Below are positions 46,603-58,420 of a DNA stretch of 64,000 nt, one piece after another. This DNA is from Ceratothoa steindachneri. Its lineage: Eukaryota; Arthropoda; Malacostraca; Isopoda; Cymothoidae. Numbering within the stretch: position 1 is the stretch's first letter; every line of letters begins with the position of its first letter. A program made the position numbers and the translations under genes. Location of the stretch: the NCBI GenBank assembly GCA_963969495.1, contig OZ018318.1:97245413-97309412 (forward strand), given 5' to 3'. Under the pieces are notes generated by a model. It was given only the letters and a program-made list of their open reading frames with translations. It made no database searches and was not told the origin of the DNA.

Positions 46603-48477
46603 GGCATCTTCTCATTTCAAATACATAAGAACAAAGAGTCATTTATAAGTCGGCAAAATTACATAGATTCTCGAAGAGAAGTTAAACGGGCGGTTAGAGA
46701 TGCGAAGCGGAAATATGAAATAAAACTGGCGAAGGATTCAAAGAAGGAACCGAAACGGTTTTACGGCTATGTAAACAGTAGGAAACCCTTAAAAGGTTCA
46801 ATAGGGCCGATTAAAGACAAAGATGGTCGTTTGACGGAAATTCCGGCGGAAATGTCTAAAATTTTAAATGAACATTTCACAAGCGTCTTTACTATTGAAG
46901 ATTCGTCCCAATTAGGATCGTTAGTTGAAGAAGTAGATAATAGTGATATTTGCATATCCGATATAACGGTTAATGAAGTGGAAATTCTTAAATATATTAA
47001 CCTGATGAAAAAGTCGAAATCACCCGGGCCCGATGGCGTTTACCCAACTCATTTAAAGGAACTTAAGAATGAGCTTGCGAAGCCGTTGCGTGCAATTTTC
47101 AATCGCTCATTAGAAGATGGCGTAGTCCCTGTAGACTTCAAGCGTGCAAACGTTACACCAATATTTAAGAATGGGAATAGATACGAAGCAACGAATTTTC
47201 GTCCTATTAGTCTAACTTCGGTAGTTGGAAAGCTTTTAGAATCGGTAATTAGAGATAGAATAGTGTGCCACCTCGAGGTAAATAATCTGATTAAAGATTC
47301 CCAACATGGGTTTAGGCGGGCGAGATCGTGCTTGACAAATTTGCTCGAATTCTTCCATAAAATGATTTGCGTTTACGACGAAAGCAAAGCTGTAGATGTA
47401 ATCTATCTAGACTTTAAAAAGGCGTTTGACACCGTTCCGCACGAGAGATTATTAATGAAAGTTAAAGCAGTCGGTGTGAAGGGTAAGATATTAAATTGGA
47501 TTAGAAATTGGCTGAAGGATCGTTCGCAGCGAGTAGTTATAAATGGTGAATGTTCAGATTGGGTCAACGTCAGTAGTGGAGTGCCACAAGGCTCCGTTCT
47601 TGGCCCATTATTGTTTCTAATATATATAAACCATTTGGATAATGGCGTATTTAGTACGATTTCTAAATTTGCTGACGACACGAAGCTGGGCAACCGTGCC
47701 TATGTAAGATCGGATGTAGAAAAATTACAAAAGGACCTAAACTTGATTGTCAGATGGGCGGATAAGTGGCAAATGCAGTTTAATTTAAGTAAATGTAAGG
47801 TGATGCATTTGGGTTGCCATAATTTGAGGGTAGAGTATACCATGAAAGGCCAGGTCCTCGACGTAGTTAAATTGGAAAAAGACCTGGGAGTTTTAGTCTC
47901 GGATGACTTCAAAGTCACGAAACAATGCGCGGATGCATGTAAAAAAGCAAATCGTGTGCTGGGTTATATCGCGCGTAATTTCACGTTCAAATCCAAAGAG
48001 ATAATTTTACCATTGTATAAATCACTTGTGCGTCCACTGCTCGAATATGCGGTTCAATTTTGGGCTCCATACTTAAACAAAGATATCGCGCAATTAGAAA
48101 GAGTGCAGCGTAGGGCTACAAAATTAATTCCCGAGCTGAGAAACAGGCCCTATGAGGAAAGACTCAGGGCATTAGATTTGCCATCTCTCGAAGGCAGAAG
48201 ATTACGTGGCCAGCTAATTGAAGTATTTAAAATATTGAAAGGATTTTCAAACGTTGATTATAGGAATTTGTTCGAATTGGATCATAGGGGAAATACTCGG
48301 CAACACGGATTAAAATTAGTGAACAAGCGATTTAACACTAGTATAGCCCAAAACTATTTTACGTTTAAAATTACTCAAATTTGGAATAGGCTACCCACCC
48401 ACGTAGTGGATAGTAGGTCGGTAAATATGTTTAAAAACCGTCTCGACGCGCACTTAAATAGTATAAATATAACGTAG
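46603..48477 (+). CDS. CR1-type LINE ORF2, reverse transcriptase (5'-truncated, otherwise open)
   Basis: An uninterrupted frame of 625 codons plus stop runs from just after an in-frame stop at 46600. There is no true start because the copy is truncated within the endonuclease-RT linker (FISRQNYIDSRREVKRAVRD). If counted from TTG at 46831 it is 548 residues, with SPGPDG at ~64-69, VIYLDFKKAFD at ~190-200, GVPQGSVLGPLLF at ~250-262 and the active-site FADD at ~280-283; the C-terminal domain has RPLLEYAVQFWAP and ends FKNRLDAHLNSINIT. The RT would copy RNA into nicked DNA (target-primed reverse transcription). Every RT landmark is intact, unlike all other elements here. The endonuclease is absent, so it cannot move alone. 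Confidence 0.95.
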   Translation, partial: GIFSFQIHKNKESFISRQNYIDSRREVKRAVRDAKRKYEIKLAKDSKKEPKRFYGYVNSRKPLKGSIGPIKDKDGRLTEIPAEMSKILNEHFTSVFTIEDSSQLGSLVEEVDNSDICISDITVNEVEILKYINLMKKSKSPGPDGVYPTHLKELKNELAKPLRAIFNRSLEDGVVPVDFKRANVTPIFKNGNRYEATNFRPISLTSVVGKLLESVIRDRIVCHLEVNNLIKDSQHGFRRARSCLTNLLEFFHKMICVYDESKAVDVIYLDFKKAFDTVPHERLLMKVKAVGVKGKILNWIRNWLKDRSQRVVINGECSDWVNVSSGVPQGSVLGPLLFLIYINHLDNGVFSTISKFADDTKLGNRAYVRSDVEKLQKDLNLIVRWADKWQMQFNLSKCKVMHLGCHNLRVEYTMKGQVLDVVKLEKDLGVLVSDDFKVTKQCADACKKANRVLGYIARNFTFKSKEIILPLYKSLVRPLLEYAVQFWAPYLNKDIAQLERVQRRATKLIPELRNRPYEERLRALDLPSLEGRRLRGQLIEVFKILKGFSNVDYRNLFELDHRGNTRQHGLKLVNKRFNTSIAQNYFTFKITQIWNRLPTHVVDSRSVNMFKNRLDAHLNSINIT

Positions 48478-48739
48478 TCTGAGCACAGTAAATAATAACG
48501 TCTTTGCAAAAGGAGTTTGGAGCGGAGGAACAACGAGAGTAAAAATGATGCCAGCGATTTCTCTTGCATGTGTAGTTTAGATATCCATTTTCTTTTCCGC
48601 CTATCCTATAACTAGATTTTCACCACTAGCAGTCGAGGGCTGCGGAAGTTGAGAAGAAAAACTTTCTATCACCCCCCCTTAGGTTGAAGTAGTTAATATG
48701 CCTGACATTGTACACATGTAGATAAGTTTGTACAGTAGA

Positions 48740-48770
<31 letters not shown>

Positions 48771-48903
48771 TATAGCATGTTAGAGATACACTCGTAGATA
48801 AGTGTGTATCGTAGTTTCGGATGTAGTGTAGCGGACTAGCCTCGAGCGGACCTTAGGGTCTTTGTTGGTCCTAGATTCTGTAGTTCTGTAGTTCTGTAGT
48901 ATG
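46612..48903 (+). mobile_element. CR1-type LINE, 5'-truncated insertion inside a PLE
   Basis: The element starts around 46612, inside a minus-strand PLE, and ends near 48903, where PLE sequence resumes. It comprises the RT frame, about 400 bases of 3' UTR with an internal run of about 22 A (48750-48771), and a 3' end made of three direct ttctgtag units. Such octamer tails characterise CR1. I do not see a target-site duplication, and a few PLE codons between the flanks seem lost. Confidence 0.85.
48876..48900 (+). repeat. CR1 3' octamer repeat
   Basis: ttctgtag is repeated three times in tandem and followed by t. CR1 elements typically end in short repeats of an ATTCTRTG-like octamer. It defines the downstream edge of the insertion. 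Confidence 0.8.
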
Positions 48904-49240
48904 TACTTTATTGGTGTAGCTGCCATTGATGTTATGAACTCCAACGTCCAAGAAAGGGAGTTAATTTGCCGTGCTCAATTCATTAGTGAATTTGACCACG
49001 GAGTTCTCTTCAAAATGTTGCTTGATGTTAACGAGATGTTCTTCGTTTTTAGACGTTGATGTAGATGTCATCTACGTATCGGCAATATGTGTGTGGCTTA
49101 TTTGCGAGACAAAAGGATCAACACTATACTTTTGATGCATGAGTAAGCAACGCTGTCTACAAATGTAACTGATAATAATTTGATTCCTATGAGCACTCTA
49201 CATAGCTGTGTTTAAGTTGAAGATGATGTGAATAGAACTC
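48903..49240 (-). pseudogene. PLE reverse-transcriptase half (active-site region)
   Basis: On the minus strand a frame reads PHTYCRYVDDIY near 49.06-49.1 kb, the PLE RT active-site box, and after a shift KNEEHLVNIKQHFEENSVVK, then LPFLDVGVHNINGSYTNK near 48.92-48.97 kb (the FLDV block that follows the box in PLEs). It runs into the CR1 end at 48903 and resumes at 46612. At least one stop and one frameshift break it. Sequence above 49.1 kb may hold more RT but is too decayed to name. Confidence 0.85.
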
Positions 49241-49950
49241 CTGATAACGTAATTTTTTACATTTTAACTAAATATAGAGTGGATATTGATAACCTGATGG
49301 TTAGCAAATAAAGCACAAAAGCTGGCTTAATAAGGTGGTTCGTGCTCTTCTTCAAAATTTGTTGGACATCGCAAGAATTAAGGCAGCTATTCTTTATCGG
49401 GATGTTACTTGTAATAAAATTTTCGTCACGATTCTCTTCTACATTTAGCTTCACAAATGCAAAGAGCCTTTGAAAAGAGTTCTGCCAAGCATGAAATCTG
49501 TGAAGCCGACACTGCAGAGACAGAGGTGAAATGGTTTCGGAAAAGTAAACAATGCCAAATGTGAATGTGAATGTGCAAGCAGAATAAAGCTTGGAAAAAT
49601 TTGTAGGTGGATTCTTAACATTCAAAATAATCAAGAAAATTACTTGCAAAAAGTGGTCTTTAACATAAAAAGTCATATAATTAAACTAGAATTTATCAGT
49701 AACATATGAAGTAAAAGTTCTTTCTTCTGTGAAGTTTATCCTATCACTTTATGTATTGCCATGGGGTGTAAAAACTTTGTTTATCTATTCTTATTGCACC
49801 TGATAATATGAACAGTATAGTTGTTTTGAAATAAATTTAAAAAACATGAAAAACGTATCATTTTACTTCGAAAAATACTGATAAGCGTTAATTAAAAGTA
49901 ATGGTAGATGGCAGTCAAAATGACTGCTCTCGCTGTTTAAGGTATCCGAA
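49240..49950. other. Unannotated spacer
   Basis: A 139-codon minus frame (49257-49676) is present but has low complexity, many F, S and N residues and no recognisable domain. I leave it uncalled. Confidence 0.5.
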
Positions 49951-49959
49951 AATTTCCGC

Positions 49960-50760
49960 TATTCTTGTGTTAAACGACATCAAGAACAGGCTAATTAGTA
50001 AAATTTATACATTCGTGGACGACTCTAGAATCGGAAGAAGTGCTGCAGCTAAATGAAATTTCGTGGTACTACTACGAGTCGTAAACAAAATTGTAACGTG
50101 GTCAGATAAATGGCAAAAGAAGTTTAACAAACGTAAATGCAAAGTTTTGCAGATAGGAATCAGAAATCTGCAAAGAAATTATCATATAATTGGCCAACTT
50201 TTGGGAATCCATAGTCTTGGAAAAGGATCTTGGGGTCGTAACATCATATGATTCAAAGGGTCCAAGTAATGCGGGAAGCCACTTGATAGTGAATCGAATG
50301 CTATAAAATATCACCCAGAATTTCACCTATAATGCTAGAGGTGTTACACTTAGATAGATCTTTAGTTCATTCACATATAAAATATGCGGTTTTCCGAGCC
50401 TTAGCAAATATATAGAAGAGTTAGAAAGAGCACAACGCACGGTGAATACACTGATACCCAAACTTAGGAACACACCCTATGCAGATCAACTCAGCTTCCT
50501 AAATATTTGATCACTTGCGAATAGACGTTTACGAGGTCAGCTGATAAAGGTGTGAAAAACCTCCAAAGTTTTTTTTCAACATGAAAAATTCCCATTATTC
50601 GATATAGATTATAGAGCGAATACCCGTCAAGATGGATATATATTAATCAGTAAGCGATTTTCCAGTGGCATGGTGCAAATTTTCTACCTATAAACTCACT
50701 CAAAGTTGAACTAACATACCTAGTTAATATATTTTAAAAAAAGCCTATTCGGGTACTATT
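49960..50760 (+). pseudogene. CR1-type LINE RT C-terminal remnant
   Basis: The reading starts around the active site, FVDDSRIGRSA near 50.01 kb (FADD to FVDD), then IVTWSDKWQKKFNKRKCKVL (50.09-50.15 kb) and LERAQR-like and YADQLSFL-like stretches near 50.43-50.5 kb. These correspond to positions of about 280 to 530 of the intact CR1 at 46.6 kb. No matching octamer tail is visible. It is a separate, older copy, 1 kb downstream of the intact one. Confidence 0.75.
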
Positions 50761-51460
50761 CGCATTTAATTGTAACATAGTTGTTACAGGGAGGAATATT
50801 CCTTTACAAAATCAGGCCAGAATTCCAATCATGCTGAATGTAAAGTGAAGGGAAACTTGACAAACTCTTTGATATATCTGCCTATTTTTGTTTTTCAGTC
50901 ATTAAAGAATAAACTGAAAGAAAGGTAAATTTCTCCAGGAGAAAATCATTTGTGTTTGCTCTGCAGCCGCCAAGGTATCGTTTTAAAGAAAAAGCGTATC
51001 TTCGACATCATCAATGTAGAAAAGGCCCTAAGGGTGTATTGTTGATGTCTTCAGTAGACATTTTAGGCATCTAGAGACTAAGATTATCAACTCTAAAGAG
51101 TAAAGCTTGCTAATATAGTGTTTTAAAAGTAAAATAATAATACTTTTAAAAGTTTTGTAGTTAAAATCTCTAAAAATGCACAAACATTGCCAAAATGTTT
51201 TTTAGAAGCACGCTGCACTCTTGTGAGGTTATACATGTATAAGTGTTTTAGATGCATTATACTTGTAGAGAAATTGATATTTTCCTATAGTACACGAGAG
51301 GAATTACATGAAAGGAAAATAAACCTTAATTGGCAATCCACAACTTGGTCCTTATCCAAATATGCTGATGTTTTATTTTATTTTATACTTCCTATCCAAA
51401 TCTAACTACAGGTCGTTATTCAAATTACGATTTTCTCCGAATTGGAAAATCGAAATAATA
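50760..51460. other. Unannotated AT-rich spacer
   Basis: No recognisable gene or terminal repeat. Confidence 0.5.
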
Positions 51461-51462
51461 CT

Positions 51463-51617
<155 letters not shown>

Positions 51618-51849
51618 GGGGCGATGGGTAATTTGTCGTCGTTGGCAACTGAATTTCGTGCATGCTTATTGTCTGGCGTCCTATTAGACTCATGTGTACC
51701 GTTTCTGTGAAGGAAGCAAACAAGGATCTTACATAGATTAAGAACGAAAAAAGAGAAATAATAAACGGAATATAATAAAGTAAACTCTTTTACTAGCTAC
51801 AGAAACTGAAATATTTAGTGCCATTCGAACCTTCCTGATATTGCAAAGG

Positions 51850-52640
51850 TCCTGTTACACTCGTTACGACGCTCTCAGCAAAGGTCACAATGGTAGTTTT
51901 GAGGCAGTTAGACACGTTTTTTTATTGTTTTAACTTGCAAATAAATTTGAGTTTAAAATTAATCGATGTTGCCGTCCTCTGCAGCGTGCACGTGTTCCAA
52001 ACTAGATTAGAAAGACATGCCCATGTTGTGGATGAAGTCCTTCCTGATGATAGCCCACATGCGGTTGATGTACGACTTCAGCTCATCGACGTGGTTGTGG
52101 TGGCCCCTAAATGCCGTTTCCTCGAAATGCGCCTAAACGTTGTATTTGATGAGAATGAGATCGAGCGACTGCGGCAACCAAAAGACCTTCAATTATAACT
52201 TCCTGTTCGTCCCCAACCTCTCTTGGACGGTCTTGTCCATATGGGCCGGGGAATCATCGTACATAAATACATACTCTGCCTTCCTAGTGAGCTTTCTCGC
52301 TGAAGCCAGACCTTTCGAGGCCGACATGTGCCAGTAATCGGCCTCGGTGAGCCTGTAACAGGCTTTTAACCACACCATCAACATCTCTCACCATTCGGTG
52401 TACGACGACGAGCATCATCAGCAAGGACAGCGTTTGGTCGTTGACATTTAACAGACCTTGAAGATATCTGGGCCGAGACTTACTACGCGTGCGTTTTCCT
52501 ATTGCTGACTTGATTGATCTTGAAGGATTTTAAATAACACGTGCTGGGAAAGTAAAACTTTAAGTTTGTTTGACGGATCCTTTTTTTATACACAGAGAAA
52601 CTCTCGAAAGATAAAAATCTATAGTAACAGAAATTTTGCA
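51850..52640 (-). pseudogene. Tc1/mariner transposase remnant (maT-like), second copy
   Basis: On the minus strand VFMYDDSPAHMDKTVQERLG at about 52.21-52.27 kb is the second catalytic Asp region (QDSAPAHTA in relatives). After one shift, WLPQSLDLILIKYNVWAHFE near 52.13-52.18 kb corresponds to WPPQSPDLNPIEYNVWAH. HVDELKSYINRMW and a DFIHNMGMSF-like stretch continue to ~52.0 kb. It is related in style to the remnant at 27 kb but differs in detail. No TIRs found. Confidence 0.75.
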
Positions 52641-55600
52641 GAACCAGATATGCTATCAAATATTCTTCGCTTTTCAGGCCACTACCCTAGCACCTAGGCT
52701 ACCATCAATAACCCCGCAAAAGGCTCCTTCAATTCAGCTTATAAGCAGACCAGTGTAGAGAAGTCCCTATCTCTGTGAAAAGGAAAGCTTTAGTAAAAGA
52801 GACCCACTAGCTTGCTAAATGAAGGAGAAATCTCAATAATGCGTGTCACTTTAGATGCTCAAGTGCCCCTAGTAAATAGGTAAGGATGATATGCAGACGA
52901 TTTTTTATTTTTATAACACCAAAATAGGATTATACATAGATTAAGAAAGAAGGAAGAGATAGATAGTAAACTATTTACTTAATAAACTGACTAATAGCAT
53001 CCTTTGGGGATGTGGAAATAATGGATTGTGCTTGATGGCATAGCTTCGAACTGAATCTATTATTTTTTTTCTCTAACATGCATAAGATTTCATAGTATTT
53101 CATTCTGTTTCCTATCTTTCTTCCTTCTTTCTTAATATAAGTGCTTATTGTTTGCTGCATTTAAAATTGACCTTTCTTAAAATATTTTTTAAAAAAACAA
53201 TGGCTACCCTAACTTAGCAGTGGAGCAAAAGTAATTTTTTTTATTCTCTCTATCCTGAAAATCAAAAAACGAAATAAAGTAGAGAAATTATCCACTTTCA
53301 TTAGTCTCGCAAACTTGGATAAAAAATCGATCGACTTTGTTAACGAGCTCAAGGAAACTCTATATAAATTTTATCCCTATTTTGACACCAAATTTGTATT
53401 AATAAATAGATATAATATTGGGTCCTATTTCAGGTTAACAACAGAATTCCATTCCCTTACTAATCCATTATAATTTATAAATATAGTTATAAATCATGCA
53501 ATTCATCGTATAATGGTTTAACCATCAGGTTAATCAATCTATGTATTCGCACATGGATCAACATCGGGGAAGTCGACCTGCATGTGGCTAGTACGAAACA
53601 AACCAGACACTTCGCCCTTATGAGATTACGTAAAAATATATAAGTCTGAAATTAGATTTAACAACTTTGTACTACTCAGAATCGCTTTTAATCCTAAAAT
53701 TAAAACTTACTTTAAATTTAAATCAAACAGTATCAAATCTCTACATTACATCATAATTTAGTGAATTGTAACGGCCTCATGAAAATGAAATTGCAAGTAA
53801 ATTCTGATTTAAGTAATAGTGCAAACAGAAAGAAGATATGATATCTTATACATAAACAATACTTATAACTTTTATCAGTCATAAATTACTTTTGCAATTA
53901 GAAGTCAATTATTATTTATATTTACTAGCTCGTATTGACTCTTATGATATTCTAGCATTTTCAATCCAACACAAAATATAAGATATGATGATGTATCTGA
54001 CAGATTTTAATCTTAAAGTATTTATGTTAGGAAGCGTCCTTCCATTCGTTGAAAATATCTAGAGTAGCTATAATTGCAAACAAAATGGGGGAAATTGCAG
54101 TACAAGCAAATCATCCTTTATCCGGTGAAGGATAAAATGCATTTTCAAAACCCAAAATATTTTCACTTGAAAGCTTTTAGCAAAGAGAAGATTAGATTTC
54201 ACGCGATAACAGTTGGTTGGATTAAAGAGAGATAGATAATGCTATTGGCAGAAATTTCTTCAAAATGTTCGGAAAATAAATCTTTTCTCTACTATGGCTT
54301 TGTGTGAGTGAACATCAATAATTTTTTTTAATTAATAATAGGTGAGTATTTGAAAACCACGATGAAAAGAAAATAAGAAGAATATGACAGAAAATAATAG
54401 AAAGAATGAATGAGGTAATGTATAAATAAAAGAAAATTCTATAATACAGAGTCAACAGAACTCTCCCCAAATAGCTTATAACGACGATGTTGGGTGTGTA
54501 TGTATTTGCTGTGTGATAGAGTAAACCTAGCAATGAAAGATCTGTTCATTATAATTTTCATTAATGAGTAGGGCTTGTTTCTTTATGAATTGTCCTTTAT
54601 GAATTGGTGTTAAACAACTTTATGGACAGTGATCAGATAGTGGTCAGCAATTCAGCATTTACTCTATATGTACTCTTTTGATAGACGTTTCACATAAATT
54701 TCCCATTTCAGACAGATCACTCAAATGCATTGTAAACAAGAAGGAAACGAGCATTATAATTTTAATTTTATTATTCAAAATACTATAGACGAGTTCTCTC
54801 TTTCCGACATTATGATTTAGGTGTTCTAAAAGTGTTTGTCCATTGTCCATTTCCTCAAGACAATTTGGAAGCCAAACGTAAGAGGACTGCCAATAGTCCT
54901 CAACTTCTAATCTAGCATTTTTTTCTACAAAATATATAGTACTATTATTATCTCCTAACAAGTAAATTAATAAGGAAAATCAAACTTTAGATCCAGATAT
55001 CAATTGTCTAGGGCCATTTAATTCTTATTATGTAGATAAAATTTTAAAATATGCTTGGAAATTGAAAGAGATCAATCTATCCCGTAAAATAAACAACAAA
55101 TGACTCGAGCACTCTTGTATTTATATAAATTTCATCATTTTTTATGTGTCAAGAGTAAGATCAAATTTATTTAATTTTTTCAAATGCTTTTGGTCTTACA
55201 CTTGAACTTCCTTATGGGTAAAATTACATTTTAGACATATTTTAATGCCTCGGAATGTCAGACAGTGTCATTCCTTCACCTTCACTGCATAGTTTGCTTA
55301 ATGAAAGAGTTCTCGACCATAAGTTGTGCACCATTCTGATAAATAGGTAATAAATACCATCAGAAGCAATTTAAGTACAGCAGGGAAAGTATTGGTATAC
55401 ATACATTACAAATTTCTACGTCTAAATTGAAAGTATAATTTATTGTTCTCTAGTTTGGGGCACATCCTTACTTCAACTATCACATCAATAGCCACAACCA
55501 ATACCGGTAGTGCAACCCCCGGGTCCCTAAGATTTTTTTATTGATTATTGCTCTACATACTTTCAAGTAGAAAATGGTCTAATAAATTTTATTAAATTTA

Positions 55601-55800
55601 AATAAATTGTTGTGATATAAGTTGTTTAAGCATATTTCAAATTCCTATTCTCTGGACCACGTCAGATATATGTGTCTGACATGAAATACATTTCAGTTTA
55701 AAGCGCCCGTGTCACTCATAGGTGTCTGATATATACTGTCAGACACATAGGAGTGACAGAAAAAATGCATATTTTATGAATCGGATGTTATTGTCTCCCT
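52640..55800. other. AT-rich region with one unexplained open frame
   Basis: Apart from a 100-codon frame on the minus strand (54659-54961) there is nothing I can support. The DNA is very AT-rich, and no repeats beyond short A/T runs are evident. A short inverted phrase (gtcagatatatgtgtctgac) occurs near 55.66 kb. Confidence 0.5.
54659..54961 (-). CDS. Unrecognised 100-residue frame, possible exon
   Basis: The frame starts LGDNNSTIYFVEKNARLEVE and continues with SSYVWLPNCLEEMDNGQTLL, EHLNHNVGKRELVYSILNNK and KRVHIE at the end. Residue use looks more protein-like than other frames in the window: mixed composition, two Cys, amphipathic helices. The NGQTLLEHL-x-ELVYSILNN wording is faintly ankyrin-like. 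No flanking splice sites or paralogues are evident, and it could be chance. Confidence 0.2.
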   Translation of the reverse strand: MLGDNNSTIYFVEKNARLEVEDYWQSSYVWLPNCLEEMDNGQTLLEHLNHNVGKRELVYSILNNKIKIIMLVSFLFTMHLSDLSEMGNLCETSIKRVHIE

Positions 55801-56601
55801 GGGTAAAGCCATAAGTTTGGATGTACACAGTGATTATGTGTCGAAGTTGGTCGAATTCTACAGAAATGAGCTAACCACTAAAGAGCTCCAAGAATTTCAC
55901 AAGGTGCAGCAAGAAGAAGTGGGTGAAGAAATTTCTTCAGAGGAGGAGGAAAGTAAGGGAAGCATTTCCATTGGAGAAATTAAAGAACTGTGTTACCACT
56001 AGGAGAAAACACAGAGTGGCAAAAAATGGCATCCTGATACTGCAGTGGTCAAGAAGAGCATCAACTTGTTTAATAACAACGTCTGACAATAATAGAAAAA
56101 TTCTAAAAAATCGTCCAAGGAGGACAATATTAGGCATGTTTTTGAAGAAAGAATCCCAAGATTCCTCTGGTGCCAGAAGACAGAAAAAAGAAAAAAACAC
56201 CAGAAAGAGAGAAAACACCAGACGGGAGATTACCTAATGCTTTTATGGAAGGTACCTCCCCTTCTAATTAGTAACATCAACAATACTCCTCCTTCTCCTC
56301 TCCACATTCCACTTATGTCATTATCTCCCCTTAGTACAGGGAAAGTGCAGTTAAATTTTCATTTATTTCATGTATGTACAGTAGTGTATATTTATTGTTT
56401 TTTAATAGCTTTTATGTATTTTAGGATTAAAATATTATTAAATATAAAAGTTTAAATAAGCAATCATCATGTGGGTCTGGAATGGATTAATCCATTTAAC
56501 ATTAATTCTTATATGAAAAGATGATTCGCCATTCCTACAAACCGCATATTCGAACAGCCTCCTGGAACGGATTATGTCAGAATAGCGGGGTTCCACTGTA
56601 C
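55800..56601 (+). mobile_element. Tigger/pogo-type DNA transposon, 3' part
   Basis: The C-terminal portion of a CENP-B/pogo-like transposase is encoded: a ELTTKELQEFHKVQQEE stretch near 55.87 kb, an acidic EEISSEEEESKGS patch, KWHPDTAVV-like and a TILGMFLKKESQD stretch near 56.12-56.16 kb (the family's QTxLDxFLxK box), split over frames. The 3' terminus is recognisable: ggaacggattatgtcagaat near 56.57 kb running into agcggggttccactgta ending at 56600, the Tigger terminal repeat. The DDE core and the left end are missing. Confidence 0.75.
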
Positions 56602-57620
56602 TGAGAAGCAGATTAAAATACAATATTCAGAGAAAAAAATAACTATCATACGGTTTAGACTATACAAGAAACAACTACTATACTCCCTTCAAAACTATCT
56701 AAAAATAGATTGGATGCTACTCAAATAATTCAGGAAAAGAAAATGCTGCAGGTAAAATGAAATCCAACGCGCGTTTGGTAACAGAAGATTTCACGAGAGA
56801 AAAACAGAGATGGCCAGATGAATACCTAAGAAATTTTATACTGTGAGACATGTGAAGGAAAACAATTTTACCGTCTCCAGGGATACCCATAAATAGTTGT
56901 TTTCTGGAATGATTTAGGTTATTAATTACATAAATCATGTCATTATTTTATTTAGTTTAATTTTGTAAAAGTAATCACTTTCATAATTTATAATAAAATT
57001 AATAAAAGAATTGAAAAAAATGGGGGGGGGGTCCAATTTCCAACTGGTTCCACCTAGACTCACCGACTTGTATTTAAGTAATAAATATTTTGTATGTCAT
57101 TATAATAAGATCACTAAATATGGACTTAAATAGAATTAGAAATCATATTTTTTCTGTATAAAAGTCATTGAAATGAGACTGGAAACTATGTGCAGGGTCC
57201 AAGTGTTATATAGCAAACTTTTTCTCAGGGTCAAATGTGTTCAATAAGGAGAAAATTTTCCCATTAAGGTCTGTCAAAAGTGTCCGACATGATTGTTTTT
57301 GAAAACATTGGGGTCAGAAACATGTGTCTGATGCAATCCCAGTTGAAACTTTAATGTCAGGCGTATATGTCTGACGCGGCCGTCAAGGTAATACATTTCT
57401 TTACTTTACCCTTTTTATCCGCTCTTCTGTTATTGATATTTCAACTCTAACAGATGTAAATTTCAAGGAATATTCTCCCATTTTTTGTTTTTAAATTCAG
57501 CGACTATTATCAGAAATATTTCGATTTCGTCGGTTTGTTTACTAATTTTAACATGCATTCTACCTATGATAAAATAAGCTCACCGGACTAAAGATAGGTC
57601 ACGTTGTGTGTTTAAGTTAG
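56602..57620. other. Unannotated spacer
   Basis: No gene seen. A run of nine G (57.02 kb) and repeated 'gtgtctgacgcg/gtgtctgatgc' phrases near 57.28-57.38 kb, similar to one at 55.66-55.74 kb, are the only features. Confidence 0.4.
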
Positions 57621-57629
57621 TTTAAAATA

Positions 57630-58420
57630 GAGGTGCCTGTAGTTAGCATTCAACCATGGGAGTGGATGGTTACTACCAGGGTAGTGTATAATGTGATTCA
57701 TCGATTTTACAAAGAAGGTACGGGGCAGTGCATGTCTCGTACGCTGAGAGTTAAAAGAGATGTAAGACCGATCTTACCGAGTGCCAAAAAGGAATTATTG
57801 CATTTGAGCGAACCAAAAGCCATTCTGTCTAGTATCTAACAGTTTTCACGTGTAACTACATGTAAGGTCATCAAGGTTTACCTGTAATGGCAATAATCTT
57901 GATTTACAGGAAATTCCCCCAGAATTGGGGCGAAAGACAATATTGACGGAGCGGAATCGCCAGTGTTTTACAGTTTGTGTTTAAAACTAGGTTGAGTTCA
58001 AGGTAGGAGTTGCTGCACGACGTCAACGTTGATCATTCGGCACTCTAACTGAAACAACTCTCCACAGGTAACTTCATTGCATGAAAATATGTAACTGAGT
58101 GTCAGTCGAAAACCCTTTACTCACTTCTCCACACAATGTTACCCAGCTAAACAAGACATAAACTTTCTTCCAGGATGACAACTGCCGCGTTCAACGATCT
58201 AGAACTGTGACTGACTTGCATGAGGAACATTCTAAAACAGTTACAAAACTGAAGTCCGGCAAAAAATCACCAGATTGTGCTCCATCGAAAAATCTATGGG
58301 ATTACCTCAAAAATGCCAAATGTCAGTCACAAAATCTACGCATTAGTCATTAGTCAACAGCTGATTCTAATTTGATTCCAATATCTTATGTGCTACATTC
58401 AATGAAATGGGAGCAATTCA
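57630..58420 (+). pseudogene. Tc1-like transposase remnant
   Basis: The N-terminal HTH part reads VVYNVIHRFYKEGTGQCMSR near 57.68 kb, in the style of Tc1 transposase. Later frames give FQDDNCRVQRSRTVTDLHE-like at 58.17-58.22 kb (second catalytic Asp) and SPDCAPSKNLWDYLKNAKC at 58.27-58.32 kb, corresponding to SPDLNPIENLWDYLK, where the catalytic Glu is Lys. Stops are frequent. TIRs were not found. Confidence 0.7.

Larger units (their letters stand above)
45394..46612 (-). mobile_element. Penelope-like element, 3' part (interrupted by CR1)
   Basis: Minus-strand reading from 46612 gives the RT C-terminal region: RCLNAEIECPERYKMSVIGS then KWELFHQEIKQVKQILVYNG (46.43-46.6 kb), a standard PLE block. 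Further on come VYEFFCPD near 46.13 kb and MTTTTLSRH near 46.09 kb with a KPATN end near 45.89 kb; these are GIY-YIG endonuclease region motifs. The other half of the RT is at 48.90-49.24 kb, on the far side of the CR1. After the GIY-YIG end come a hammerhead-like motif and a new N-terminal-like frame, as in head-to-tail PLE copies. Confidence 0.85.

Noticed and set aside
49257..49676. 139-codon open frame on the minus strand
   Set aside because: Composition is skewed and no domain is seen. It lies beyond the last recognisable PLE block and has no sign of selection that can be judged by eye.
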